Shown here: one piece after another, positions 43,074-51,736 of the stretch | Position numbering within the stretch: position 1 is the stretch's first letter | Layout of the letters: every line of letters begins with the position of its first letter | Source of the DNA: DASUPK01 sp963819715 | GTDB lineage: Bacteria > Actinomycetota > Thermoleophilia > Solirubrobacterales > 70-9 | Assembly: GCA_963819715.1 (NCBI GenBank) | Contig: CAWFXE010000002.1 | Span: 496,001-560,000, forward strand | DNA length: 64,000 nt | Direction of reading: 5' to 3' | Notes under the pieces: generated by a model | Database searches by the model: none | Seen by the model: the letters and a program-made list of their open reading frames with translations, nothing else | What the model was told of the DNA's origin: nothing | Program-made: the position numbers and the translations under genes

Positions 43074-44261
43074 ATGCCCTCCGGCGGCGTCACCCTGTTT
43101 CGGATCCGCGGCATCAGGATCGCGGTCGACTACTCGTGGTTCGTAGTCCTCTTCCTGATCATCATCTGGCTATCCAGCTCGTACCGCGACGAGCTCGGGG
43201 TGGCGCAGGGGAGCACCGAGCCGTACTTGCTGGCGGTCGCAAGCGCCCTTCTGTTCTTCGGCTCCATCCTGCTTCACGAGCTGGGACACGCCTTCGTTGC
43301 GAGGCGGCACAACATCGGCGTCTCGGGAATCACGCTCTGGATGTTCGGTGGCTTTGCCCGCCTCGAAAAGGACTCGGATACGCCCGGGACCGAGTTCAAA
43401 ATCGCGATCGCGGGCCCAGCGGTCACCGCCGTGATCGCACTGGCGTGCGTTGGCCTCTTCCTCATCCTGGCCCCCTCGGGGGAGCTGCGGAACGCAGCCT
43501 TGACCCAGAGCGGCACCGACGCCTCCGGCGCCGCGATTCTGGTCGGCTGGCTCGGCGGCATCAATCTGGTCGTTCTGGCCTTCAACCTGATCCCCGCCTT
43601 CCCGCTCGACGGCGGCCGTGTTGCTCGCGCGATCGCCTGGTGGCGAACCGGAAGCCGGAACAGCGGGACCCGCTTCGCGGCCACCCTCGGCGAGTGGTTC
43701 GGCGTCCTCATGATCATCATCGGCCTCGGCTACTTCCTGGCATACAGGGCCGACCTGGTGGGAGGTATCTGGCTCGCCTTCATCGGATTCATCCTCCGCG
43801 GCGCGGCCAAGGCCGCAATCGCGCAGACCGTGGTGACCAGCCGGATCGAGGGCATCTCGGTCGCCGACGTGATGGAGCGCGACCCCGTGGCGATCCCGGA
43901 GGGAGCGTCGATCGAGCAGGCGCTGGACGAGTACTTCCTGCGCTACCGGTCACCCTGGTTCCCGGTGGTCGACGCGGGCCGGCATTTCATCGGCCTCGTC
44001 GACCGCGGCGCCGCTGACAACGTCCCTGCCGTCGAACGAGCGTCGTCGGTGGTCAGCGACGTGCTCGCGCGCGACAGCGGGTCGCTCACCATCGGCGAGG
44101 ACGAGCCGCTCGAGTCCGTCCTCGGGAATGAGTCGCTGCGGCGGCTGGGGGCACTGATCGCGACCGATGCCGAGGGTCGCATCCGCGGCGTGCTGACGAT
44201 TGACGCGATCGGGAAGGCGCTGCGTCCAGTCGCGCCCGGGAGCGCCGACACCAGCCTTTAG
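43074..44261 (+). CDS. Site-2 protease family (M50) intramembrane metalloprotease with CBS domains
   Basis: 395 residues. Zinc motif HELGH at 68-72 inside a membrane helix, second motif IPAFPLDGGR in a later helix, six or so membrane segments, then two CBS-like units (VADVMERDPVAIPEGAS; LARDSGSLTIGEDEPLE). The CBS pair probably senses adenine nucleotides. It may cleave a membrane-bound regulator. An in-frame ATG at 43035 lies upstream of the TAACAT box, so I prefer 43074. Confidence 0.9.
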   Translation: MPSGGVTLFRIRGIRIAVDYSWFVVLFLIIIWLSSSYRDELGVAQGSTEPYLLAVASALLFFGSILLHELGHAFVARRHNIGVSGITLWMFGGFARLEKDSDTPGTEFKIAIAGPAVTAVIALACVGLFLILAPSGELRNAALTQSGTDASGAAILVGWLGGINLVVLAFNLIPAFPLDGGRVARAIAWWRTGSRNSGTRFAATLGEWFGVLMIIIGLGYFLAYRADLVGGIWLAFIGFILRGAAKAAIAQTVVTSRIEGISVADVMERDPVAIPEGASIEQALDEYFLRYRSPWFPVVDAGRHFIGLVDRGAADNVPAVERASSVVSDVLARDSGSLTIGEDEPLESVLGNESLRRLGALIATDAEGRIRGVLTIDAIGKALRPVAPGSADTSL

Positions 44262-44346
44262 CCGCGAAAGGGTTGCAAGTAGGCCGCGGCTCTGACAGAC
44301 TGCCGCCCGCAGTATCTCCACCACAGGGGGTGGAAATGGAGAGGGA

Positions 44347-45117
44347 GTGAGCAGTCGCCGGCGCGGAGTGGCCCGTCGTCCCTGTGCGCTTGCAGCTGCG
44401 CTGTTCATCTTCGCCGTATTCCCAGCGGCCGCGGGGGCAGAGAGCCGCAGCTTCGTCAACGTCTTCAACCTCTTCCCGACGCAGGGGGCCCTGACCAGCG
44501 GGCCGGCGAACGAATTTCCCTCGACCATCCCCGTCTCGGGCGTTCCGGGAACCGTGACCAAGGTGACGGTGACCCTGATCGGCTACACGTCGTCCAGCCC
44601 GGACGACACCGACGCCTTGATCGTCGGGCCGAACGGCCAGCAGGTCATGCTGATGTCCGACGCCTGCGGGGCCAATCCCACCACTCTCGAGGACGACAAC
44701 TGGACCTTTGACGATTCCGCCTCGACCTTCCTCTCCGACAACGGTCCGTGTGGGAGCTTCCGGGACGAGAGCCACAAACCCTCCAACTATGAGGACCCGA
44801 GCCTCGACGACTTCACCTCCGCGGGCGGCCCCGCCGGGCCATATCTGAACTCGCTCTCGCTGCTTGCCGGAGGCTCGCCCAATGGCAATTGGAATCTCTT
44901 CGTCTTCGATGACAACGCCAGCTTCCACGGGTTCGATTTCTCGGCCTGGGCGCTGAACCTGCAGATCCAGCCGCCGCCCGCGGCGCCCGCGGCGCCCGCG
45001 GCGCCCGGGTCTCAGGCGACCGGCAAGCGAGCCGCGGCCCTGGCGAAGTGCAAGTCGAAGAAGTCCAAGAAGGCCCGCCGGAAGTGCCGCCATAAGGCGC
45101 AGTCGCTACCGCTGTGA
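44347..45117 (+). CDS. Secreted P-domain-like protein with Lys/Cys tail
   Basis: 256 residues: signal peptide to about 31, a single proprotein-convertase-type beta-sandwich (TVTKVTVTLIGYTSSSPDDTDALIVGP, then SPNGNWNLFVFDDNAS), a short Pro/Ala linker from a 9-bp DNA repeat at 44978-45008, and a basic tail of repeated Lys and three Cys (KCKSKKSKKARRKCRHK). GTG start with GGAGAGGGA upstream. The stop overlaps the next gene's start (GTGA). Function unknown; it may be adhesive or structural. Confidence 0.8.
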   Translation: MSSRRRGVARRPCALAAALFIFAVFPAAAGAESRSFVNVFNLFPTQGALTSGPANEFPSTIPVSGVPGTVTKVTVTLIGYTSSSPDDTDALIVGPNGQQVMLMSDACGANPTTLEDDNWTFDDSASTFLSDNGPCGSFRDESHKPSNYEDPSLDDFTSAGGPAGPYLNSLSLLAGGSPNGNWNLFVFDDNASFHGFDFSAWALNLQIQPPPAAPAAPAAPGSQATGKRAAALAKCKSKKSKKARRKCRHKAQSLPL

Positions 45118-47162
45118 AGCGCGTCGGCGGCCTGCTCGTTGGTCTCGCGCTGCTCATTCCGGCGCTTCCGGCGCATGCCGCGACTCCGACGGTGACGGTG
45201 TTCAACAGCGGAATCCCGGACCCGTCGACGCTGCTCGGGATCAGCGCCGCACCCGACGGCAAGGTCTGGTTCGCCGACAGCGTGAACAACGCACTCGGGG
45301 CGGTCACGCTCTCGTCGGGCTCGACAAACGAGATCGGCATCAGCCGGAATACACCGGTGGGAGTCACCGCCGGGCCCGATGGCAGGCTCTACTACGCCGT
45401 GGCGGGGTTCTCGGGAGTCGCCCTGAGCTTCGTGGGGGTGATGAACCCGGCCAACGGCAACCACGGCGACACCTGGTACGGGGGCGGCAACAACTCGATG
45501 CCGCGCTATCCCGCCGTCGGCCCGGACGCGAACATCTGGGTCACCGAGCCTCGGGACCCCAGCGTGACGACGGGCGACGACAAGATCGGGTTGGTCGATA
45601 CGAGCGGCAACCCGGACGCGGGGAGCCCGACGGGGCCTGCGATCCGCAACGAGATTACAGGGAGCTTCGCCGGCGACAACCAGGAATTCGAGGCGATCAC
45701 GGCCGGGCCCGGGGTCAGTGCAGGCACCCCCGTCCCAATGCTGTGGGCAACCGAGTTCAACACGAGCAAGATCGTGCGTCTCCAGCCGGTCTCGGTCGGC
45801 GGCGGCGGACCGAACGGCACCGATGGCGCCGTGGCCGACGAGTACATCCTCCCCACCGGGGGCTCTGGGCCGGAGGGCATCACGCCCGGTCCCGACGGGA
45901 ACATCTGGTTCACCGAGTTCAACACCGGCCAGGTCGGCAGGCTGGTCCCGCCGACGACCTCGACGCAGGGGAGCCCACCGGTTGACATCGACGAGTTCCC
46001 CCTCCCCGCCGGCAGCAACCCGATCGGGATCGCCGCGGGCCCCGACGGGAACCTCTGGGTCGCGGTCTCGGCAGGCGCCAACGGGTCGGTAGTGCGCATG
46101 AACACCTCGGGCCAGATCACCGGCACCTTCCCAACACCCGAGTTCCAGTCGCCGTACATGATCACCCCGGCCGCCGACGGGAACCTCTGGTTCACCACCT
46201 ACAGCGGGGCCAGGGTCGGCAAGATCAACACCGCGCTCGATCCGCCGGCGTTCAACAACAACACCCAGATCAATGTGCCGGGGAGCGGCGATAACGGCCA
46301 GGCCAACACCTATCCCTCCAACGTGACCGTGTCCGGCCTCCAGGGAAAGGTCAGCAAGGTCACCGTCCGGATCACCGGGATCAGCCACACGTTCCCCGAC
46401 GACCTCGACTTCCTGCTCCAGGGACCGCAGGGCCAGAACGTGATGCTCGCTTCCGACGCCGGGTCCCCCGCCGGGAGCACCTCCTATCCGGCCAACGGGA
46501 TCACGCTCAACTTCGACCAGTCCGCAACCCGCTCGCTACCCGACAACGACCCGCTGGTCTCGGGCATCTACAAGCCGACCAACAACGCACCCGGCGTGGG
46601 CGCCACGACCGAGCTATCGCCCCCCGCCCCGCCCGCGCCGTACGGCACGTCCCTAGGAGTCTTCAACGGCACCGACCCGAATGGCACCTGGAAGCTGTTC
46701 GTGCTCGACGACAACACCCACCTCCTTGGGAACACGAACGTCGGTAAGATCTTCGGCGGCTGGGGCCTCGACATCGCCACGACCGACCAGCTCTTCGTCG
46801 GCAAGTCCGGCTCCGGGTCGGGGACCGTCACCAGCGTGCCGGGTGGCATCGACTGCGGCGGCGCCTGCAGCTCGTCGTTCGCGGCGGGGATCCCGGTTGT
46901 CCTCACAGCCACACCCTCGACGGGCTCGCAGTTCGCTCAGTGGCAGGGCTGCGACTCCGTGAGCGGCAGCCAATGCACGATCAGCATGAACAACGACATT
47001 GAGAACGTGACCGCGCGCTTCGAGTTGAGCGGTGGAACCGGGCAAACGCCCACCAACCCCGTCCCAACGCCAAGCCCGGCGCCCGCGAAGACGAAGAAGA
47101 AGTGCAAGAAGGCCAAGAAGCGGTCCGCGGTCGCCGCCAAGAAGTGCAAGAAGCGCAAGTAA
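45114..47162 (+). CDS. Secreted Vgb-like beta-propeller with P-domain, B-repeat and Lys/Cys tail
   Basis: 682 residues. Signal peptide (about 1-22). A propeller of at least six blades marked by PDGKVWFAD, PDGRLYYAV, PDANIWVTE, PDGNIWFTE, PDGNLWVAV and ADGNLWFTT, resembling streptogramin lyase folds. Residues about 385-555 are a P-domain (HTFPDDLDFLLQGPQGQNVMLASDAG split), then a B-repeat-like domain (VTSVPGGIDCGGACSSSF...WQGCDS) and a tail ending KKCKKAKKRSAVAAKKCKK. Probably a cell-surface protein; lyase activity is not implied. Confidence 0.82.
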   Translation: MKRVGGLLVGLALLIPALPAHAATPTVTVFNSGIPDPSTLLGISAAPDGKVWFADSVNNALGAVTLSSGSTNEIGISRNTPVGVTAGPDGRLYYAVAGFSGVALSFVGVMNPANGNHGDTWYGGGNNSMPRYPAVGPDANIWVTEPRDPSVTTGDDKIGLVDTSGNPDAGSPTGPAIRNEITGSFAGDNQEFEAITAGPGVSAGTPVPMLWATEFNTSKIVRLQPVSVGGGGPNGTDGAVADEYILPTGGSGPEGITPGPDGNIWFTEFNTGQVGRLVPPTTSTQGSPPVDIDEFPLPAGSNPIGIAAGPDGNLWVAVSAGANGSVVRMNTSGQITGTFPTPEFQSPYMITPAADGNLWFTTYSGARVGKINTALDPPAFNNNTQINVPGSGDNGQANTYPSNVTVSGLQGKVSKVTVRITGISHTFPDDLDFLLQGPQGQNVMLASDAGSPAGSTSYPANGITLNFDQSATRSLPDNDPLVSGIYKPTNNAPGVGATTELSPPAPPAPYGTSLGVFNGTDPNGTWKLFVLDDNTHLLGNTNVGKIFGGWGLDIATTDQLFVGKSGSGSGTVTSVPGGIDCGGACSSSFAAGIPVVLTATPSTGSQFAQWQGCDSVSGSQCTISMNNDIENVTARFELSGGTGQTPTNPVPTPSPAPAKTKKKCKKAKKRSAVAAKKCKKRK

Positions 47163-47184
47163 CCCAATGAAAGGAATCACAGCG

Positions 47185-47907
47185 ATGAAGAGCACGGTGG
47201 GCATCCTGATCTCGGCGACGGTCCTCTGCCTGGCGGCCGCACCGGCCGCGCAGGCGACCTTCACCATGAACCCACAGGTGGACTTCGCGACCGACCCGAT
47301 CGCCGTCGGGTCATCCGGCACCGGGACCCTCTCGTTCTCGAACGAGTCCACCGCGGCCGAGGATGCGGACTCCGTCGATCGGATCGTGCTCGAGCCGTCG
47401 TGCCGGCTCCCCGGCCAGACGCCGCCTTGCACCAACCGCGAGCCGGGGATCTTCTCGATCGGCAGCGGGACCGGCGTGACTGGAACGGCGTGCGCGGGGA
47501 TCACGTTCACCCCGACCGTGGGCCTTGCACCGTTCGTCGGATCGGTCGTGTTCTCCCCGTCGGCCCCGGTCCCGGACATGGCCACAACCGGCGCAAGCGC
47601 GACCTGCGCGATCACCTTCACCTACACGGCGAGGGCCGTGCCGACGTTCGACACCCAGGGCGAGGACGGCATCCAGACCGACCAACTCGCCGAGGTCAGG
47701 GCCGAGCACAACGGCGGCGGCCCGACCCCATTCGGCCCCGGGACGGGCGACACCACGGTCACCCCTGGTCCACCGGCGACGGACCCCATCCCGACGCCCA
47801 CGCCTACGCCCACCTCTACCCCGGCACCGGCCAAGAAGAAGTGCAAGAAGGCCAAGAAGCGCAGCGCCGTCGCCTCCAAGAAGTGCAAGAGGAAGAGGAA
47901 GAAGTAG
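47185..47907 (+). CDS. Secreted hypothetical protein with Lys/Cys tail
   Basis: 240 residues from the ATG at 47185, chosen because AAGGA lies 9 nt upstream and the signal peptide begins there; ATG at 47167 would add six residues. A beta-rich domain resembling choice-of-anchor/ASPM-like modules (QVDFATDPIAVGSSGTGTLSFSN; ITFTPTVGLAPFVGSV) precedes a Pro/Thr linker and the tail KKKCKKAKKRSAVASKKCKR, almost the same as in the preceding gene. Third of a tandem trio. Confidence 0.75.
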   Translation: MKSTVGILISATVLCLAAAPAAQATFTMNPQVDFATDPIAVGSSGTGTLSFSNESTAAEDADSVDRIVLEPSCRLPGQTPPCTNREPGIFSIGSGTGVTGTACAGITFTPTVGLAPFVGSVVFSPSAPVPDMATTGASATCAITFTYTARAVPTFDTQGEDGIQTDQLAEVRAEHNGGGPTPFGPGTGDTTVTPGPPATDPIPTPTPTPTSTPAPAKKKCKKAKKRSAVASKKCKRKRKK

Positions 47908-47936
47908 CGGCACCGGACTCCTGAATCGCTCCTATA

Positions 47937-47942
47937 TAGGAT
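47937..47942 (+). promoter_or_regulatory. Candidate -10 box TAGGAT for the sdh operon
   Basis: It is 7 nt upstream of the sdhA GTG at 47950; an AT-rich TATATA overlaps its 5' side. Confidence 0.45.
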
Positions 47943-47949
47943 CGGTGTC

Positions 47950-49638
47950 GTGCCGGACCACGACGTACTGGTGATTGGGGCGGGCCTCGCGGGACAGCGG
48001 GCCGCGCTTGCTGCTGCGGAGCAGGGCGTTTCCGTGGGGATCATGAGCAAGGTCCACCCCGTCCGCTCCCACTCGAACGCCGCGCAGGGGGGCATCAACG
48101 CCGCCCTCCAGGAGGACGACAGCTGGGAGTCGCACGCCTTCGACACGATCAAGGGCTCCGACTATCTGGCCGACCAGGACGCCGTCGAGATCATGTGCAA
48201 GGCCGCTCCGGAGGAGCTCCTGCACCTCGAGCACCTCGGCGTCACCTTCCACCGCAACGAGGAGGGCAAGCTCGGCACCCGCGCCTTCGGCGGCGCCTCA
48301 GCGGCCCGCACCTACTACGTCGCCGACATCACCGGCCAGGCGATCATGCACGTCCTCTACGAGCAGCTCATGAAGTACTCCGAGGATGTCGCCCGCTACG
48401 AGGAGTGGTTCACCACCTCGTTGGCCACCGACGACGAGGGCAACTGCATCGGGGCGATCTGCAGGAACATCAAGGACGGCTCGATGGAGCACTTCGGCGC
48501 GAAGGCGGTGATCCTTGCGACCGGGGGAACGGGGCAGATCTGGCAGCCGACCACCAACGCCCTGATCTGCACCGGCGACGGCATGGCCCAGGCCTACGAC
48601 GTCGGGGCGAAGCTGATGGACATGGAGATGATCCAGTACCACCCGACCACGCTGGCGGGCAAGGGCTTCCTGATCACCGAGGGTGCTCGCGGCGAGGGCG
48701 CCCACCTGCTGAACGCCAATGGCGAGCGCTTCATGGAGCGCTACGCGCCGAACAAGATGGAGCTCGCCTCGCGCGACGTCGTCTCCCGCGCGGAGCAGAC
48801 CGAGATCAACGAGGGGCGCGGCTTCCCTGATGGCACGGTGGCGCTCGACATCACGGTGGTCCCCCGCAAGCGGATCCACGAGGCCCTGCGGGAGATCGTC
48901 CTGGTCGGCCGCGACTTCGCCGGTGTCGACATCACCAAGGAGCCGATCCACATCAAGCCCGGCAACCACTACGCGATGGGCGGCATCAAGACCGACAGCG
49001 AGGGACGCACCAACGTCCCGGGCCTCTACGCCGCCGGCGAGGTGGCCTGCGTCTCCGTCCACGGCGGCAACCGCCTCGGCGCCAACTCGCTCCTCGACAC
49101 CCTGATCTTCGGCCGTCGCTCCGGAATCGACGCGGCCGACCGCGCCAAGGGCCGGGAGCAGACGCACGTCCCCCACACGCTCCTCGACGACGAGCAGGCC
49201 CGGGTGGACGGCATCCTCGCCCGCGAGAAGGGCTCCGGCCGCCGCGTTTCCGAGATCCGCAAGGAGCTCGGCGCGGCGATGGACGCGAAGGTCGCCGTGT
49301 TCCGCGACGCCGAGGGCATCAACGAGGCGCTCGAGATCGTCAAGAGGCTCAAGGAGGAGGCCGAGAGCGCCTACGTCGACGACAAGGGCAAGGTCTTCAA
49401 CCAGGACATTCTCGGCGCGCTCGAGCTGCGCTACATGCTCGAGCTGGCCGAGTGCACCTGCGTCGGCGCCATCCACCGCACAGAGAGCCGCGGCGCCCAG
49501 TTCCGCACCGACTTCCCCGAGCGAAACGACGAGGAGTGGCTGAAGCACATCGACCTGTCCCGGACCGACGACGGGCCCGAGATCAGCTACTCCGACGTGA
49601 CCATCACCCAGTGGGAGCCGCAGGAGCGGACCTACTAG
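47950..49638 (+). CDS. sdhA: Succinate dehydrogenase/fumarate reductase flavoprotein subunit
   Basis: 562 residues. FAD-binding VIGAGLAGQRAALAAAEQG at the N terminus, then RSHSNAAQGGINAAL, whose His is the site of covalent FAD attachment in SdhA. Active-site segments are LATGGTGQIW, YHPTTLAGKGFLITEGARGEG (two parts), HYAMGGIKTD and VHGGNRLGANSLLD. It oxidises succinate to fumarate. GTG start. Confidence 0.94.
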   Translation: MPDHDVLVIGAGLAGQRAALAAAEQGVSVGIMSKVHPVRSHSNAAQGGINAALQEDDSWESHAFDTIKGSDYLADQDAVEIMCKAAPEELLHLEHLGVTFHRNEEGKLGTRAFGGASAARTYYVADITGQAIMHVLYEQLMKYSEDVARYEEWFTTSLATDDEGNCIGAICRNIKDGSMEHFGAKAVILATGGTGQIWQPTTNALICTGDGMAQAYDVGAKLMDMEMIQYHPTTLAGKGFLITEGARGEGAHLLNANGERFMERYAPNKMELASRDVVSRAEQTEINEGRGFPDGTVALDITVVPRKRIHEALREIVLVGRDFAGVDITKEPIHIKPGNHYAMGGIKTDSEGRTNVPGLYAAGEVACVSVHGGNRLGANSLLDTLIFGRRSGIDAADRAKGREQTHVPHTLLDDEQARVDGILAREKGSGRRVSEIRKELGAAMDAKVAVFRDAEGINEALEIVKRLKEEAESAYVDDKGKVFNQDILGALELRYMLELAECTCVGAIHRTESRGAQFRTDFPERNDEEWLKHIDLSRTDDGPEISYSDVTITQWEPQERTY

Positions 49639-49657
49639 ATGAGTAGGGTTGATCCAG

Positions 49658-50809
49658 ATGGCTGAGTTCACTCTCAAGGTCAGGCGCTTCCAGCCCGAGG
49701 AGGCCGAGGGCCCCTACTGGGAGACCTTCGACGTCGAGCTGGACCCCACTCTCTCCGTCCTCGACGGTCTGCTTCAGGCCAAGGACCGCGACGACGGCTC
49801 ACTCGCCGTCCGCTGCTCCTGCCGCGCGGCAATCTGCGGCTCCTGCGGGATGAAGATCAACGGCCAGTCCGGCCTCGCCTGCAAGACGATGATCGGCGAG
49901 GCGAGCGAGTTCGCGAATAGAAACAACGGCGGTGGCGAACCGATCGTCATCGAGCCGATGGGGAACATGCCCGTGATCAAGGACCTGGTCACGGACATGG
50001 AATCCACCCACTGGACCAAGATCCGCCGGGTCACTCCGTGGCTCCTCCCCGAGGGCGACCCGCCCGAGCGCGAGTACGTCGTCCCGCCCGAGTCGATGAT
50101 CGACATCACCCAGTCGATGGCCTGCATCCAGTGCGGGGCCTGCGTCTCGTCCTGCCTCTCGATGGAGGCGGACCCCGACTTCATCGGCCCCGCCGCCCTG
50201 GCGAAGGCCTACCGCTTCGTCGGGGACCCAAGAGATGCCGAGACAGTGGAGCGCCTCCACGACCTCTCCCAGGATCCGCACGGGATCTACGACTGCACCC
50301 ACTGCTTCTCGTGCATCGACGCCTGCCCGAAGGGCGTCGCGCCGATGGACCAGATCATGCGGCTTCGCCGCGCCGCGGGGGGCGAAGGCATTGTCGACCA
50401 GAACCACGGCCACAATCATGAAAAGGCCTTCGTGGAGATCATCCAGAAGAAGGGGACCCTGGACGAGGCGGAGCTGCTGCAGGAATCGCTGGCACCCGGC
50501 ATCAAGGGCAAGCTGATGCCCAAGCACGGCGCCATCAAGGGCCTGCTCGAGTCGATCCCCACGGCGATCCGCGGCATCAAGACCGGCAAAATGCGCTCGC
50601 TCCCGAAGCTGATCCCGGGCGTCCACCCGAAGCTGCCCGGCGACGCGCAGAACCACGTCAAGCGGATCTTCGCCCACACGGAAGAGCACAGCGTCGAGCT
50701 CAATCTCTACATCCGCGGCGAGGAGGCCGACCAGGACGAGAGCGTCCCGGAGGCGGAGGCTGTGCCCGAGACGAAGATCGAGCCCGAGCCCGACGAAGGA
50801 GAATCGTGA
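49658..50809 (+). CDS. sdhB: Succinate dehydrogenase/fumarate reductase iron-sulfur subunit
   Basis: 383 residues, longer than the usual 240. The [2Fe-2S] site is CSCRAAICGSC...C; the second cluster site is CIQCGACVSSC and the third CTHCFSCIDACPKG. The extra C-terminal 110 or so residues are helical and acidic at the end. It passes electrons from SdhA to the next subunit. I prefer the ATG at 49658 to a TTG at 49649. Confidence 0.93.
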   Translation: MAEFTLKVRRFQPEEAEGPYWETFDVELDPTLSVLDGLLQAKDRDDGSLAVRCSCRAAICGSCGMKINGQSGLACKTMIGEASEFANRNNGGGEPIVIEPMGNMPVIKDLVTDMESTHWTKIRRVTPWLLPEGDPPEREYVVPPESMIDITQSMACIQCGACVSSCLSMEADPDFIGPAALAKAYRFVGDPRDAETVERLHDLSQDPHGIYDCTHCFSCIDACPKGVAPMDQIMRLRRAAGGEGIVDQNHGHNHEKAFVEIIQKKGTLDEAELLQESLAPGIKGKLMPKHGAIKGLLESIPTAIRGIKTGKMRSLPKLIPGVHPKLPGDAQNHVKRIFAHTEEHSVELNLYIRGEEADQDESVPEAEAVPETKIEPEPDEGES

Positions 50810-51702
50810 CCGACTTGAAGATGGCCTACTGGCCCGGCTGCGTTTCTCGCGGCTTTACGACGGAGTTGCACGGCTCAATGGGCCTGGTCGCCGAGCGCCT
50901 TGGCATCGAGCTGGTCGAGCTCGACCGAGCAAACTGCTCCGGCGCCGGCGTGATCGCCGAGCACAACCAGGAGCTCGCGGACACCCTCAACGCCCGCACC
51001 TTCGCGCTCGCCCAGCAGACCGGCCTGCCGATGATGAACATCTGCTCCACCTGCCAGGGCGCCCAGTCCGAGTGCCAGCAGCGGCTGCGCGACTCCGACT
51101 ACCGCGCCCACATCAACGAGACGCTCGCCGAGGAGGGGCTCTCCTACGACCCCGAGGGCTTCTCGAACAAGAACTTCCTCTGGGTCCTGGTGGAGGATCT
51201 CGGTCTTGACCAACTCAAGGAGCGGGTACAGCGGCCGCTCGGAGGCCTCAAGGTCGGCCCGTTCTACGGCTGCTACATCCTGCGGCCGAAGCACCGGCTC
51301 GGCTATGAGCACCACCCGGAGCGCGACCTCTACATGGATCGCGTGATCGAGGCGCTCGGCGGCGAGGTCGTCGAATACGACGGCGCCCGCAAGTGCTGCG
51401 GCTTCCCGATCATCACGATGGCCCGCGAGGTTTCGCTGCGGCAGGCCGGCACCCACCTCGGCGACGCGCTCGACGCCGGCGCCGATTGCCTGGTGACCCC
51501 CTGCCCGCTCTGCCACCTCAACCTGGACATGCAGCAGCCCGAGGCCGCCAAGGTCGTCAACCGCGACCTCGGCCTCGCCGTCCTGCATCTCCCCCAGCTC
51601 GTCGGCCTCGCGCTCGGCTTCTCGCCCAAGGAGCTGGGCATGAGGAAGCACATCGCCTCGACCAAGTGGGTCGAGGAGAGACTGGAGCCCGTAGCCGCCT
51701 AG
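50806..51702 (+). CDS. CCG-domain (HdrB-like) third subunit of a non-classical succinate dehydrogenase
   Basis: 298 residues with two CCG-type Cys domains: YWPGCVSRGF near 8, CSTCQGAQSEC, GPFYGCYILRPKH, ARKCCGFP near 197 and TPCPLCHLNLDMQQP. The fold resembles heterodisulfide reductase subunit B and the SdhE-like subunit of type E succinate:quinone reductases. The GTG start overlaps sdhB (GTGA) with AAGGAG upstream, so it belongs to the complex. No SdhC/SdhD-type membrane anchor is nearby. Confidence 0.87.
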   Translation: MTDLKMAYWPGCVSRGFTTELHGSMGLVAERLGIELVELDRANCSGAGVIAEHNQELADTLNARTFALAQQTGLPMMNICSTCQGAQSECQQRLRDSDYRAHINETLAEEGLSYDPEGFSNKNFLWVLVEDLGLDQLKERVQRPLGGLKVGPFYGCYILRPKHRLGYEHHPERDLYMDRVIEALGGEVVEYDGARKCCGFPIITMAREVSLRQAGTHLGDALDAGADCLVTPCPLCHLNLDMQQPEAAKVVNRDLGLAVLHLPQLVGLALGFSPKELGMRKHIASTKWVEERLEPVAA

Positions 51703-51721
51703 CTGCGACCGGGACCGCTCG

Positions 51722-51727
51722 TAAGGT
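51722..51727 (+). promoter_or_regulatory. Candidate -10 box TAAGGT for the 51737 membrane protein
   Basis: It is 9 nt upstream of the ATG at 51737. Confidence 0.4.
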
Positions 51728-51736
51728 CCCTGTCGC

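Noticed and set aside
44978..45008. Short 9-bp GC repeat (three to four units) as a possible regulatory element
   Set aside because: It is in frame and encodes the Pro/Ala linker before the basic tail; low-complexity coding repeat.
51709..51729. GGGACC/GGTCCC inverted repeat after the CCG-domain gene as a terminator
   Set aside because: Only a 6-bp stem, no T-tract, and it overlaps the better-supported TAAGGT promoter box of the next gene.
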